Positions 20,679 through 29,612 of a DNA stretch of 40,082 bases are shown piece by piece (position 1 is the stretch's first letter; every line of letters begins with the position of its first letter). This DNA is from Myxococcales bacterium. GTDB taxonomy: Bacteria; Myxococcota_A; UBA9160; SMWR01. The stretch covers positions 1-40,082 of the forward strand of contig JABSQW010000066.1 in NCBI GenBank assembly GCA_013215605.1. Reading direction: 5' to 3'. Below the pieces are notes generated by a model, which saw only the letters and a program-made list of their open reading frames with translations, had not been told where the DNA came from and made no database searches. The translations under genes and the position numbers were made by a program.

Positions 20679-21005
20679 TTACTGAACCATGTAGCGCTTC
20701 CACTGGCGGTATTCCTTGACCGCTTCGCTGGTCGAGCCCGCAGCCGGAAAGTAGAACTTCACCGCGTGTCCGCACTTCTGGCAGATCTTGTAGCAGAACT
20801 TGAATCCGTCGATCTCGCGCATCGTACCGATGATCTCGCGCGTATCGTTGCTGCAGCACTTGGACGGTCTCACCGGCGAAATGATCTTTCGCGGGTATTC
20901 GTTCTTCGGCTTCTGATCGTTGGTGTATTTGATGATGTTCCGCACCGTCCGGTTGGCCTTGGCGTCGGAATTCTGCTTGCGGATGTTGCTACCGATTCTT
21001 CTCAA
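20679..21005 (-). CDS. Hypothetical zinc-ribbon-like small protein
   Basis: 108 aa, SKCCSNDTREIIGTMREIDGFKFCYKICQKCGHAVKFYFPA; start TTGA-overlaps the upstream NRDE-protein stop; followed by terminator hairpin. Confidence 0.75.
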   Translation of the reverse strand: MRRIGSNIRKQNSDAKANRTVRNIIKYTNDQKPKNEYPRKIISPVRPSKCCSNDTREIIGTMREIDGFKFCYKICQKCGHAVKFYFPAAGSTSEAVKEYRQWKRYMVQ

Positions 21006-21799
21006 CGGACACTCCTCACGATGGACTCTCCCTCGACGATCCTGGCCTTCCGGTCCATTTCGCGAAGAAGCGGGGTGAAATCAAGAAAGGGCTCCCTACA
21101 CGGGGCGCCCTTCGCGTAGCGGAGCTCGCTTGCCGAATCGCGGCCGAGGCCGTTCTCGTGAAGCTGGAACAGGATCGAGCTGCGGGTTCCGTACTCAGCG
21201 GTGTGGACACACGCGGCGTCGACGCTCTCACCGTCGTGGTCGCGGCAGACCTGGGCAAGCGAGTCGAGAATCCGGTCGGGCTCCGATCTGCGCGCCCGAT
21301 CGACCAGGCCTCGCAAGCGATCGAGCTTGTCGCTCGGCTCGTCGAACCCGACGTTTCCAATGACGTGGGCGCCGGGAGCCAGCTCGATGGTCTGCGGACG
21401 ATCCGCGTAGGAGATCGCGAAGGCCTGGTGGCCGTCTGCGATCAGGAGATTGAACGGGTTGTAGGCGCCGTTCTTCTCTTTGATGAGGCTCTCGATTCCG
21501 ATGACCGCCTCTTTCGCGCTGGCCGCGACCAGCGCGTCCATCACGAGCAGGCCTCGCGACCTGCGGTTTCGGTCCGGATCCTCGCAGCGCCGATTCGTCA
21601 GTGCGGCGAAGACACCGTGTTTATTCAGCCCAAGCCAGGTCCCGCCTTCTCGCAGGTCTTTCGGCGCGAGAACCGTTCCGTAGGGAGTTGGACGCAGTGC
21701 CGGCCCATCAGATGGGCGGTCAAAAAACTCGTCCCGGTTCGCCGCAATCACGAGCGGCAATCCCGGAACGGAGCGATGCAGCGCGACGAGAGTGCACAC
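21002..21799 (-). CDS. NRDE family (TANGO2-like) protein
   Basis: VCTLVALHRSVPGLPLVIAANRDEFFDRPSDGPALRP..GTWLGLNKHGVFAALTNRR..SRGLLVMDAL; NRDE signature. Confidence 0.9.
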   Translation of the reverse strand: MCTLVALHRSVPGLPLVIAANRDEFFDRPSDGPALRPTPYGTVLAPKDLREGGTWLGLNKHGVFAALTNRRCEDPDRNRRSRGLLVMDALVAASAKEAVIGIESLIKEKNGAYNPFNLLIADGHQAFAISYADRPQTIELAPGAHVIGNVGFDEPSDKLDRLRGLVDRARRSEPDRILDSLAQVCRDHDGESVDAACVHTAEYGTRSSILFQLHENGLGRDSASELRYAKGAPCREPFLDFTPLLREMDRKARIVEGESIVRSVR

Positions 21800-22019
21800 C
21801 GGAAAGCGGCCCGCGTTCGCCAGCGTCTCCCCGTGGAAGGCGTTCTTCCTTGGTGGACCCCTGGGGAACCAAATAGTACCAAATGTATGGAATTTCGCCA
21901 GCTTAGGAGGGAAATGCCCTACTGGTGAGACCCTCGCCAGCCGACAAGTGGCGCCCATGCCAGCCCCCCCGGCACCTCACAGGGCACTTCTGGCAGCGCG
22001 ACTGACGGAACACGACCGA

Positions 22020-23381
22020 TCAGGCGCGTTTCGTGCCCACCAGACGTAGCTCTTGCGAGGACGAGAAGTCTGCGTCGGGTGCGCCCCGCTTGCGCCAGCC
22101 CTGCTCTTCTCGGGTCCGTCGCGCGCGCTTGGCCGCGACCCTCCGGTCCATCGTCAGCCCGTAGCGGGCGAAGACCCGGCTGAGCTGGTCGAAGTTCTGC
22201 TCCACCGTCTTGCGCACGGACTCGAAGCCGTGCTCGAGCGACTGCGAGCGCTTCCAGAACGCCAGAGGGTTGGTGGCGAAGAAGTTGGCGTCGCTCTCTC
22301 GCGGCTCGAGGAGGACGATGTCGCCCTGGAACTCGGAACCGGACACGTGGCGCTGGATGCTGAGCTCGAGCCGCGAGTGCAGCAGGGTCCGGAACGCCTG
22401 GTTGACCACCAGCTTCATCCCGCGGTCGGAGAGGTAGCGGCCGTCGGCGAAGTACGGGCCATCCCCTCCCTCGGCGTCGACGCGGTTCAGAAACGGCCGG
22501 AAGGGGTTGTAACAGATGACGAGGTCGGCGCCCTTCTCGATCGCGATGTCGAGGTTGGCGGTGTAGCGAACGCCGCCGTCGATGTAGTCGATCCCGTTGA
22601 TGCGGGCCGGCTTGTAGAAGATCGGCAGCGCCGAAGACGCCTGCACCGCCTGGGAGATGGTGATCTCGGAGTTCTCGTCGGCGCCGAAGATCACCCGCTC
22701 GGCCGTGTCGAGGTCGCACGCCGTAATGTAGAGGCTGCGCCCGCACTTGCGTTCGAAGGCCTGGAAGTCGTTCGGCATGCTGAGCTTGGCGAGGCTCTTC
22801 GCCAGCCAGCGCTCCAGGCTCGCGTTGTCGAAGAAACCGCTCGGGAAGTGGTTGGTGAGCGCCGGAATCTCGCGCTCGGGAGAAATGTGGTCGAGCAGAC
22901 GCATCGCCAGCGCTTCCGCGCGGGTGTAATTAGGCTTGCGAACGAAGCGACGCAGAGATGGGCCGAGGGCATCGGACAGACCCGGGAGTCCGGTCGCGAA
23001 GTGGGCCACGACGCTCGGCAGGTACGTGCAGAGGTCGTACGCGAACATTGCGGGGCGCGACACGAATTCCCTGAAATTCGGCTTGTAGAAGTCGACCGGA
23101 CGCAGCTGGGCGAGGCGCTTGCTCGTCCCCTCGAGGACCCGGATCATCTCGGTGGGCGACACGCCGGCCGCAAGCGACGCCGCGAGAATCGAGCCCGCCG
23201 AGATCCCGACGTAGGAGTCGAGCTCTGTAATGCGCCGATTGGTGAAGTAGTCGTCGAGGGCCTTGAGTCCGCCCACCTTGAACGCGCCACCCGAGACGGC
23301 GCCGCCGGCCAGCACGAGCGCGATCTTGGGATTGCGCTTCGGCCGGTTCGAATTGCTCTTGCGGATGAGCGTCAGTCCCAC
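22020..23381 (-). CDS. Patatin-like phospholipase family protein
   Basis: KIALVLAGGAVSGGAFKVGGLKALDDYF, YVGISAGSILAASLAAG (GxSxG), IDYIDGGVRYTANLDIAIEKGAD (DGG dyad). Confidence 0.9.
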   Translation of the reverse strand: MGLTLIRKSNSNRPKRNPKIALVLAGGAVSGGAFKVGGLKALDDYFTNRRITELDSYVGISAGSILAASLAAGVSPTEMIRVLEGTSKRLAQLRPVDFYKPNFREFVSRPAMFAYDLCTYLPSVVAHFATGLPGLSDALGPSLRRFVRKPNYTRAEALAMRLLDHISPEREIPALTNHFPSGFFDNASLERWLAKSLAKLSMPNDFQAFERKCGRSLYITACDLDTAERVIFGADENSEITISQAVQASSALPIFYKPARINGIDYIDGGVRYTANLDIAIEKGADLVICYNPFRPFLNRVDAEGGDGPYFADGRYLSDRGMKLVVNQAFRTLLHSRLELSIQRHVSGSEFQGDIVLLEPRESDANFFATNPLAFWKRSQSLEHGFESVRKTVEQNFDQLSRVFARYGLTMDRRVAAKRARRTREEQGWRKRGAPDADFSSSQELRLVGTKRA

Positions 23382-23656
23382 TCGATCCTCGCACGCCGTC
23401 GCACGGTCTCCTCCGACCCGCCCCCGCGCCGTCTCGCGGCCTTTCAAGAAGGGGCTCGCCCCGACGCTTCGAGTCGGGAAAACTCTCCAGGCCCGCGTTG
23501 GAAGAACCGCCGAACCTCTCGAATGCGAAACTCCCGAAAAGGCCCAGGAGGTTTCATCGGCCGAACGCCGCACGGGATGACCCGGAGTCGTAATGCGACG
23601 CGTGAACCCGAGCTTCCGACCGCGGCGTTGCTGACGTGGAAAACCCTCACTTCGAC

Positions 23657-25003
23657 ATGACTGAATCTCGCCGCCTCCAATTCGCCAGGTCACACGCCGC
23701 CGCCAGCGTCGCGGTCGCCGGCGTGATTCTCGGCTGCGCGACGCCTGCGGACCCCGCTCTGCCCAACACCGCGAGCGCGCGGACGTCCGAGGGCCCCGGG
23801 CCGAGCCTCGCCCCCGAGGTGCTCGAGGGGCGCGTCTACGCAGACGCGTCCGACCCGGACTTCCCGATCGTTCCGATCACGCCCGCCACCGCGGCGGCGC
23901 GGCGCGGTGCGCCCGATGTCGAGATGGTCGGAGCATCACCCACGAGTCAGAACACGTGGGTCCGCGTCCGGCCCGAGCCTCTCCTGTACGGATTGCTCAC
24001 GGGACACGAGCCTTTCAACGAAGACAACCGGCGGCGGCGCGTACGGATCGCGAAGGCGAAAGTACGGCCAGCCCGCGCTGACGCCGACGCGGAGCAGGAG
24101 TCCGCCCGCAGCGAGGCCCTCGAAAACGAGATCATGGCGGAGCTGCTGCGGCAGGAAGCGCTCCTCGAGCAGATGGAGGAGGAGAACGAGCAGCGGGCGA
24201 TGCCCCCCGAAGTCGTGGGCGAGAATCTCTCCGAGCGCGCCGACCCCCGCTCGGCGCCGGCGACGCCCACCGAGCGATCCCTCCCCATGGCGATCTTCGA
24301 CAACGAGAACATGATCGTGCCCGCCAATACCTGGGGAAACTCGCGCAGGCTCGAGGTGGTGCGCCGAACGCTCGACGCCGACCAGGACGGAGCGCCCGAG
24401 CAGGTGCGTTACTACACGCGCCGCGACGAGCAGCTGCTGCGCATCGAGAAGGACCGCAACTACGACGGCAGAATTGATACGTGGGACCGCTACGAAGACG
24501 GCCAGCTCGTTGCGCGGACCCTCGACGAAAACGACGACGGCAAGCCTGACAACTGGCAGAAATTCGAGGGCGATCGCATGACGACGCGCGTGATCGATCG
24601 CGACTACGATGGCGTGAAGGACGCGTTCTACACCTACCAGCAGGGCTTGCTCGTCGAGGAGCGCCACGATCCCGACAACGACGGTGCCATCGAGATCCGC
24701 AGCCGCTACCGCGACCGCCACCGCGTCGAGACCGTGGAAGATCGGAGCGGCGACAACGTCTTCGACACGTTTACCACGTACCACGTCGTCGACGGCCAGG
24801 AGCTCGTGGCGAAGGTCGAGAGCGATACCACGGGCGACGGCAAGCGCAATCTCATCGAGACCTACGTGGCCGCCGCGAACAAGGCCGTTCTCGCAAAGCG
24901 CGAAGAGGACAAGACGGGAGACGGCACGATGGACATCACGTCGATCTACGAGAAAGGCCGCCTCGTGCGCCGAGAGGTCTCCGACCCCTCGCTGATTCCC
25001 TGA
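23657..25003 (+). CDS. Lipoprotein with tandem EF-hand/TSP3-like Asp-rich calcium-binding-type repeats
   Basis: Signal peptide with lipobox VILGC; loops DADQDGAPE, DRNYDGRID, DENDDGKPD, DRDYDGVKD, DPDNDGAIE, DRSGDNVFD, DTTGDGKRN, DKTGDGTMD at about 24-aa spacing. Confidence 0.8.
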   Translation: MTESRRLQFARSHAAASVAVAGVILGCATPADPALPNTASARTSEGPGPSLAPEVLEGRVYADASDPDFPIVPITPATAAARRGAPDVEMVGASPTSQNTWVRVRPEPLLYGLLTGHEPFNEDNRRRRVRIAKAKVRPARADADAEQESARSEALENEIMAELLRQEALLEQMEEENEQRAMPPEVVGENLSERADPRSAPATPTERSLPMAIFDNENMIVPANTWGNSRRLEVVRRTLDADQDGAPEQVRYYTRRDEQLLRIEKDRNYDGRIDTWDRYEDGQLVARTLDENDDGKPDNWQKFEGDRMTTRVIDRDYDGVKDAFYTYQQGLLVEERHDPDNDGAIEIRSRYRDRHRVETVEDRSGDNVFDTFTTYHVVDGQELVAKVESDTTGDGKRNLIETYVAAANKAVLAKREEDKTGDGTMDITSIYEKGRLVRREVSDPSLIP

Positions 25004-25030
25004 ACGGGCGAATCCGAAGGATTCGCCCGT
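25004..25030. terminator. Bidirectional terminator between convergent genes
   Basis: ACGGGCGAATCC-GAA-GGATTCGCCCGT, perfect 12-bp stem. Confidence 0.75.
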
Positions 25031-26359
25031 CTACCGCTTGCTCTCCAGCTTCTCGATCTCGAGCTCCACCGCCTTGCGCTGCTGGTCTCGGAAGCGCTGG
25101 ATGCGGTCGCGTTCGATCAGCAGAAGGAGCTGTTTGTTGCGTTCGCGAATTCGGTCCAGCTCGAGCGAAAGCTCGCGTCCGGAGAGACCCGCGGTCTCGA
25201 ACTCCATGTCGAACTCGATGCTGTTGCTCGTCCCGTCCGACGCCAGTGCGGTAACGCGGACGCGATTGGCTCCCTCGCATACCGGGACGAACCCCGTGAA
25301 GCTGCCGTCGGGCGAGAGGTTCACGTCGGTCGATATCTCGTGCGTAGTCATGTTGGTGAAGACCACATCGTCGACGTTCGCGAACGACACGGCCTGGAGG
25401 AAGCTCACGATCTCCCCGGGGCTGCGGACGGGCGTGTAGGTTCCCCGCGTGATGCGCGCCATTTCGGTGGCGGCGATGGGATTCTGCAGAGCCAGCGGTC
25501 CGACCGCGTACGTGTTGATCGTGATACCGGCTTTGTGTGCCACCCGCGCTGCGTTCAGCGCCGCCTCGACGTCGCCAGGGTCCTGGACGGTGGAGAGGCC
25601 GAACGGAAAGCTCGGCTGCCCGTCCGTCAGGAAGAGCACCATCTTCTTCGCGTCCGGGCGCGTGCGGCTCTTGGCTCCGGTGAGTCCCGCCAGCTCGGTG
25701 ATCGACAGGCGGACCGCGGCCGCGAAGTTGGTGGCGCCATGTGGGCCCCGGGCCTGGATGCGATCGAGCGCGATCAATATGCGACTGAACGTGGCGGTGA
25801 TGGGGACCTCGACCCACGCATCCTGCTGGTCGTACCGCGCACGCCGCTGGGTCTGGGGGTTGGCTTCGCCCGAGAAGCTCACCACACCGACGCGAACCCG
25901 ACCGGGCTCGAGGCTATGGATCAGGGACTTCGCCGCCAGAATCGAAGCGGCGAGAATCGTATCTCCCGGATCGGTGCACTCGAGGTCCGCGGGGTAGAGA
26001 CCGTCGGGGATCAGCTCCTTCTGCGGGTTGAACCCGACCTCGCCGTCGCCGTCGACGTCGATACCGCTCGCGGCGCGGGTCGAGCCCGACACGTCGATCG
26101 CGAGGATCACGTCGTATTCGAGGGCCTCGTTGCCGTCGGCCGTGGCGTTTCCCCGGATGGGCGCCTGGTGGACTCGGTTGCGCACAGGTTCGCCGGGACT
26201 CGGTGACTCGATCCGGATGCGGATCGGCGCATCGACGCCCAGCGCGGGTGGCGACGAGGCCTGCGAGGCGAGCGCGCTGGCCAGCAGCAGCGCGCACGCC
26301 AGCCAGCCGGCCGCGGAAGCCCGATGCGTCCCGCTGCAAAACCTGCTCGGCTGCTTCAC
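25031..26359 (-). CDS. von Willebrand factor A domain protein, secreted
   Basis: Signal peptide; MIDAS DVSGST; KKMVLFLTDGQPSFPFG; EF-hand-like DVDGDGEVGFNP insert; C-terminal basic coiled coil. Confidence 0.85.
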   Translation of the reverse strand: MKQPSRFCSGTHRASAAGWLACALLLASALASQASSPPALGVDAPIRIRIESPSPGEPVRNRVHQAPIRGNATADGNEALEYDVILAIDVSGSTRAASGIDVDGDGEVGFNPQKELIPDGLYPADLECTDPGDTILAASILAAKSLIHSLEPGRVRVGVVSFSGEANPQTQRRARYDQQDAWVEVPITATFSRILIALDRIQARGPHGATNFAAAVRLSITELAGLTGAKSRTRPDAKKMVLFLTDGQPSFPFGLSTVQDPGDVEAALNAARVAHKAGITINTYAVGPLALQNPIAATEMARITRGTYTPVRSPGEIVSFLQAVSFANVDDVVFTNMTTHEISTDVNLSPDGSFTGFVPVCEGANRVRVTALASDGTSNSIEFDMEFETAGLSGRELSLELDRIRERNKQLLLLIERDRIQRFRDQQRKAVELEIEKLESKR

Positions 26360-27558
26360 GGAGTCTCGTCGGAGGCCGTTTCCGGCGGCGGAACGGGCGC
26401 CGGGGGAATCGCGTCGAGTGCCTCGAGCGGCTCGGTCGAGGTGTCGGGGGCGTCCTCCTTCTCCGACTCGAGCTTCGCAAGTGGCGACGTGGAGAAGCGA
26501 TCGATCTTCGCGAGGCGGCTGCCGATCGCACCGAGCGCATCGGCGCTGACGCTTCCCACCACGCCGAGGCTGTTCGGCGAGCAGTGTTCGAGGTCGTCGT
26601 CTTCGGTATCGGCATAGATACCGGGGGACTCGTCACCGCCGAACACCAGGTCGCCAATGAAGACCACGCGACGTGCGCCCATCAAGAAGAAGGACAGGTG
26701 AGCGCCGCCGGGTGTTTCGAAGCCGCGCTCGTTGCCAAACGCATCGGTGTGACCGAGCCGCTCCGCGGCCGCCCAGAAGTCTTCGCGGTACAGACGATGC
26801 GACTGCAGATCGCGACTGATCGAGAGGTCGGCGTCGCACACCTGGTTGAAGGCCGCGATCAGGCGGATGCGCGGCAACACGCCGTCGAGGCGAAAGCGGG
26901 CAGCCTGCAGGCGACTGCCGAACAACTGCGTTTTCATCGTGGTGTGCGGGCCCTCGCCGACCGGCGCCTCCGCGTCGGTGAACAACAGCCAGGTGGTGTA
27001 CGGCAGCGACTCGGATTGCAATACGGTCGCGAGTTCGAGAAGCAGTGCCGCGCCCGACGCACCGTCGTTCACACCCTTGAAGGCGAAGCTGTCGAAGTGC
27101 CGCGAGTCGTAGGGCGCGACCAGGACGATGAGGTCGTCGGATGCACCGGGAATCTCGGCGAGGATGTTCTTCGGCTCGACATCGTCCGGAATGCCCGACA
27201 GCGAGCGAGGGGTCACCCCGTCCTCGCCCGACTCGTCTGCGGTGTCCTCGGGCAGGATCTCGATCCCCAACTCCTCCAGATGTCCGACGATGTAGTCGCG
27301 CGCTCGCTCGGCGCCTTCGGTTCCGGTCACCCGCGGAGCCATCTCGGCGAGGGAGGTGAGATGCCCCCAGGCGCGGTCGGCGGAGAACTCCCCCATCGCG
27401 GCCGAGTCGCCAGCCGACTCGACGAGCTGCGCGGCGGGCGGCGGCAGAGGCGTCGCCGGGAGTGCCGGTTCGCTCGGCGTCTGACACGCCACGAGGACGG
27501 CCGCGAGCCCGAGAGCCGCAGTGAGTGCAGCAGACTGCCAGGTCTGGGGGACGCGCAT
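26356..27558 (-). CDS. M28-family peptidase-like lipoprotein (glutaminyl cyclase / aminopeptidase type)
   Basis: Lipobox LAAVLVAC; VTGTEGAERARDYIVGHLEELGI, LVAPYDSRHFDSFAFKGVNDGASGAALLLELATVL, WLLFTDAEAPVGEGPH. Confidence 0.8.
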   Translation of the reverse strand: MRVPQTWQSAALTAALGLAAVLVACQTPSEPALPATPLPPPAAQLVESAGDSAAMGEFSADRAWGHLTSLAEMAPRVTGTEGAERARDYIVGHLEELGIEILPEDTADESGEDGVTPRSLSGIPDDVEPKNILAEIPGASDDLIVLVAPYDSRHFDSFAFKGVNDGASGAALLLELATVLQSESLPYTTWLLFTDAEAPVGEGPHTTMKTQLFGSRLQAARFRLDGVLPRIRLIAAFNQVCDADLSISRDLQSHRLYREDFWAAAERLGHTDAFGNERGFETPGGAHLSFFLMGARRVVFIGDLVFGGDESPGIYADTEDDDLEHCSPNSLGVVGSVSADALGAIGSRLAKIDRFSTSPLAKLESEKEDAPDTSTEPLEALDAIPPAPVPPPETASDETP

Positions 27559-27776
27559 GAATGTCGCCTCTCTCCTCCGATGCTTCGGGTGGTCTTTCAT
27601 AGCGAACATTGCCATCCCAGGAATGTGGCGAAAAATCCTACAAAATCGCGTACCTGGGGGACCGCTAGGGGATTTTTTCAGGTTTTTCTGGATTTCTGGG
27701 TGCGCCGGCTGACACATCGGGTCTTCGACGGACACTTCTAAAGGTGAACGCCCCCTGGTGGGCTGCTTCAAGAGTA

Positions 27777-27812
27777 GAAGGCAGGGCTCCATCCCTGTGG
27801 GGTCCTGCCTTC
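27777..27812. other. Inverted repeat / hairpin in the divergent comM-M28 intergenic region
   Basis: GAAGGCAGG (27777-27785) / CCTGCCTTC (27804-27812), with preceding GCCC/GGGC hairpin 27750-27763. Confidence 0.5.
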
Positions 27813-27854
27813 GTTTGCTTCTGCCCCTCGAACCCGGTCCCGCGGTTCCCCTGC

Positions 27855-29387
27855 ATGTCTCGCCTCCTGGGCGGTGCTCTTCTGGGCGTCGATGGCTTCG
27901 CCGTAGAAGTCGAGGTCCGGATCAGCTCGCAGCTTCCCTGTGTCGAAATCGTCGGGCTCCCCGAAGCGTCCGTGCGCGAGAGTGCGACGCGGGTGCGCGC
28001 AGCCATTTCGGGCATCGGCCGGACGTTCCCCGGCCGAAGGGTAACCGTGAATCTCGCCCCGGCGAGTCTGCGAAAGGGCGGTGCCGGACTCGACCTGCCC
28101 ATCGCCGTCGGCATCCTCGCGGCCGAGGGGGTCTTCGAGTCCGAGGAACTGGCGCATCTCGGCCTGTTGGGCGAGCTCGCCCTCGACGGTCGACTGCGCC
28201 CGGTGCATGGAGCGCTCGCCCTCACCCTTGCGCTGCGCGACGCCGGCTGCACGCGCGTCGTGGTCCCGCGAGCGAACGGCGCGGAGGCCGCGTTGGCGCC
28301 GGGGGTCGAGGTGTTCGCGGCGGGGGGTCTCGGTGAGGTCGTCTCGCACCTCGGAGAGGGAGAGCGACTGCAACCCGCCCGGCCGGTGGCCCGACCGGAC
28401 GGATCGGGCGGCCATCCCGATCTCGTCGACGTCCGCGGCCAGGAGACCCCGAAGCGCGCGCTCGAAATCGCTGCGGCCGGGGGACACGGCATGTTTCTGC
28501 GCGGCGCTCCGGGCTGCGGCAAGACCATGCTCGCCAGGCGCCTGCCCTCCGTTCTCCCGGAGCTCGACTTCGACGAAGCCCTCGAAGTGACGCTCATCCA
28601 CAGCGCCGCGGGTCTCGTCAGCGAGGGTGCCCCGGTGAAATGGCTGCGCCCCTTTCGCGCACCCCATCACTCCGCGAGCGCGGCCGGTCTGCTGGGAGGT
28701 GGCAACCCACCCCGCCCCGGTGAGATATCGCTGGCACACCGGGGGGTCCTCTTCCTCGACGAGCTGCCGGAGTTCGACCGCCGCAGCCTCGCGGCGCTGC
28801 GCCAGGTGCTCGAGGAGCGGCAGATCGTCATCGCGCGGGCGCGCCACTCGTGCGTGTTCCCGGCGCACTTTCAGCTGGTGGCCGCCGCGAATCCCTGTCC
28901 GTGTGGTTGGTTGGGGAGCGAGCAACGCGATTGCCGGTGTGACGAAGGGCGCGTTGCGCGCTACCAGGAGCGGATCTCGGGCCCGCTGATCGACCGCATC
29001 GATCTGCTCGTCGCCGTAAGAGCCGTGCCGTGGCAGCAGCTCGACTCCAGCTCCACCGGGGACTCGAGCGGCGAGGTCGCGGCGCGGATCGCGCACGCGC
29101 GGACTGCACAGCGGCGCCGGGCGCCGCCCGGGACTCGTGCGGCTCCACTGAACGCCGACCTGCCGGACGCCCTCCTCGACACCTCGGTGGCCGCGACCCC
29201 CGAAGCGCGCCAGCTCCTGGGTCGCGCGGTCGACCGCCTGCGACTTTCGGCGCGCAGTGCGCGGCGCGCACTCAAGGTGGCGCGCACGATCGCAGACCTC
29301 GCGGGCGAACCGAGGACCGGCCCCAGGGCCGTCGCCGAGGCGCTCTCGTTTCGCGACGACGGCGCGAATTCATTCTCGAGATTGTGA
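27855..29387 (+). CDS. comM: YifB/ComM family Mg-chelatase-like AAA ATPase
   Basis: GVDGFAVEVEVRISSQLPCVEIVGLPEASVRESATRVRAAI, LRGAPGCGKTMLARRLPSVLP, RPFRAPHHSASAAGLLGGG, HRGVLFLDELPEF, AANPCPCGWLG. Confidence 0.95.
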   Translation: MSRLLGGALLGVDGFAVEVEVRISSQLPCVEIVGLPEASVRESATRVRAAISGIGRTFPGRRVTVNLAPASLRKGGAGLDLPIAVGILAAEGVFESEELAHLGLLGELALDGRLRPVHGALALTLALRDAGCTRVVVPRANGAEAALAPGVEVFAAGGLGEVVSHLGEGERLQPARPVARPDGSGGHPDLVDVRGQETPKRALEIAAAGGHGMFLRGAPGCGKTMLARRLPSVLPELDFDEALEVTLIHSAAGLVSEGAPVKWLRPFRAPHHSASAAGLLGGGNPPRPGEISLAHRGVLFLDELPEFDRRSLAALRQVLEERQIVIARARHSCVFPAHFQLVAAANPCPCGWLGSEQRDCRCDEGRVARYQERISGPLIDRIDLLVAVRAVPWQQLDSSSTGDSSGEVAARIAHARTAQRRRAPPGTRAAPLNADLPDALLDTSVAATPEARQLLGRAVDRLRLSARSARRALKVARTIADLAGEPRTGPRAVAEALSFRDDGANSFSRL

Positions 29388-29398
29388 TCCACGTCACA
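29383..29398. promoter_or_regulatory. CRP/FNR-family-type palindrome TGTGA-N6-TCACA
   Basis: TGTGATCCACGTCACA exact match to the E. coli-type CRP half-sites and spacing; overlaps comM stop codon. Confidence 0.45.
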
Positions 29399-29558
29399 GA
29401 AAACTCGCTCGGCGAGTACGAAAGTTGGCGCTCGGTGGCCGTTTTTCGTCACCTTTTGGCCGCGTCCGAGCGCGTTCACGCGCGCCCCCTCCTCGAGCGC
29501 AGTTCGTAACTACCCGTGTTTCTACGGGTTGCGGGAAACCACCGCGATGCAGACTGAA

Positions 29559-29574
29559 TGGCACGATTCATGCT
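29559..29574 (+). promoter_or_regulatory. Second sigma54-like promoter
   Basis: TGGCACGATTCATGCT: -24 TGGCACG perfect, -12 ATGCT (one mismatch to TTGCT), exact spacing. TSS predicted ~29585. Confidence 0.55.
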
Positions 29575-29612
29575 CCTTCTCCCTTCGAGTGCTGAGCATC
29601 GAAGGGACCCCA

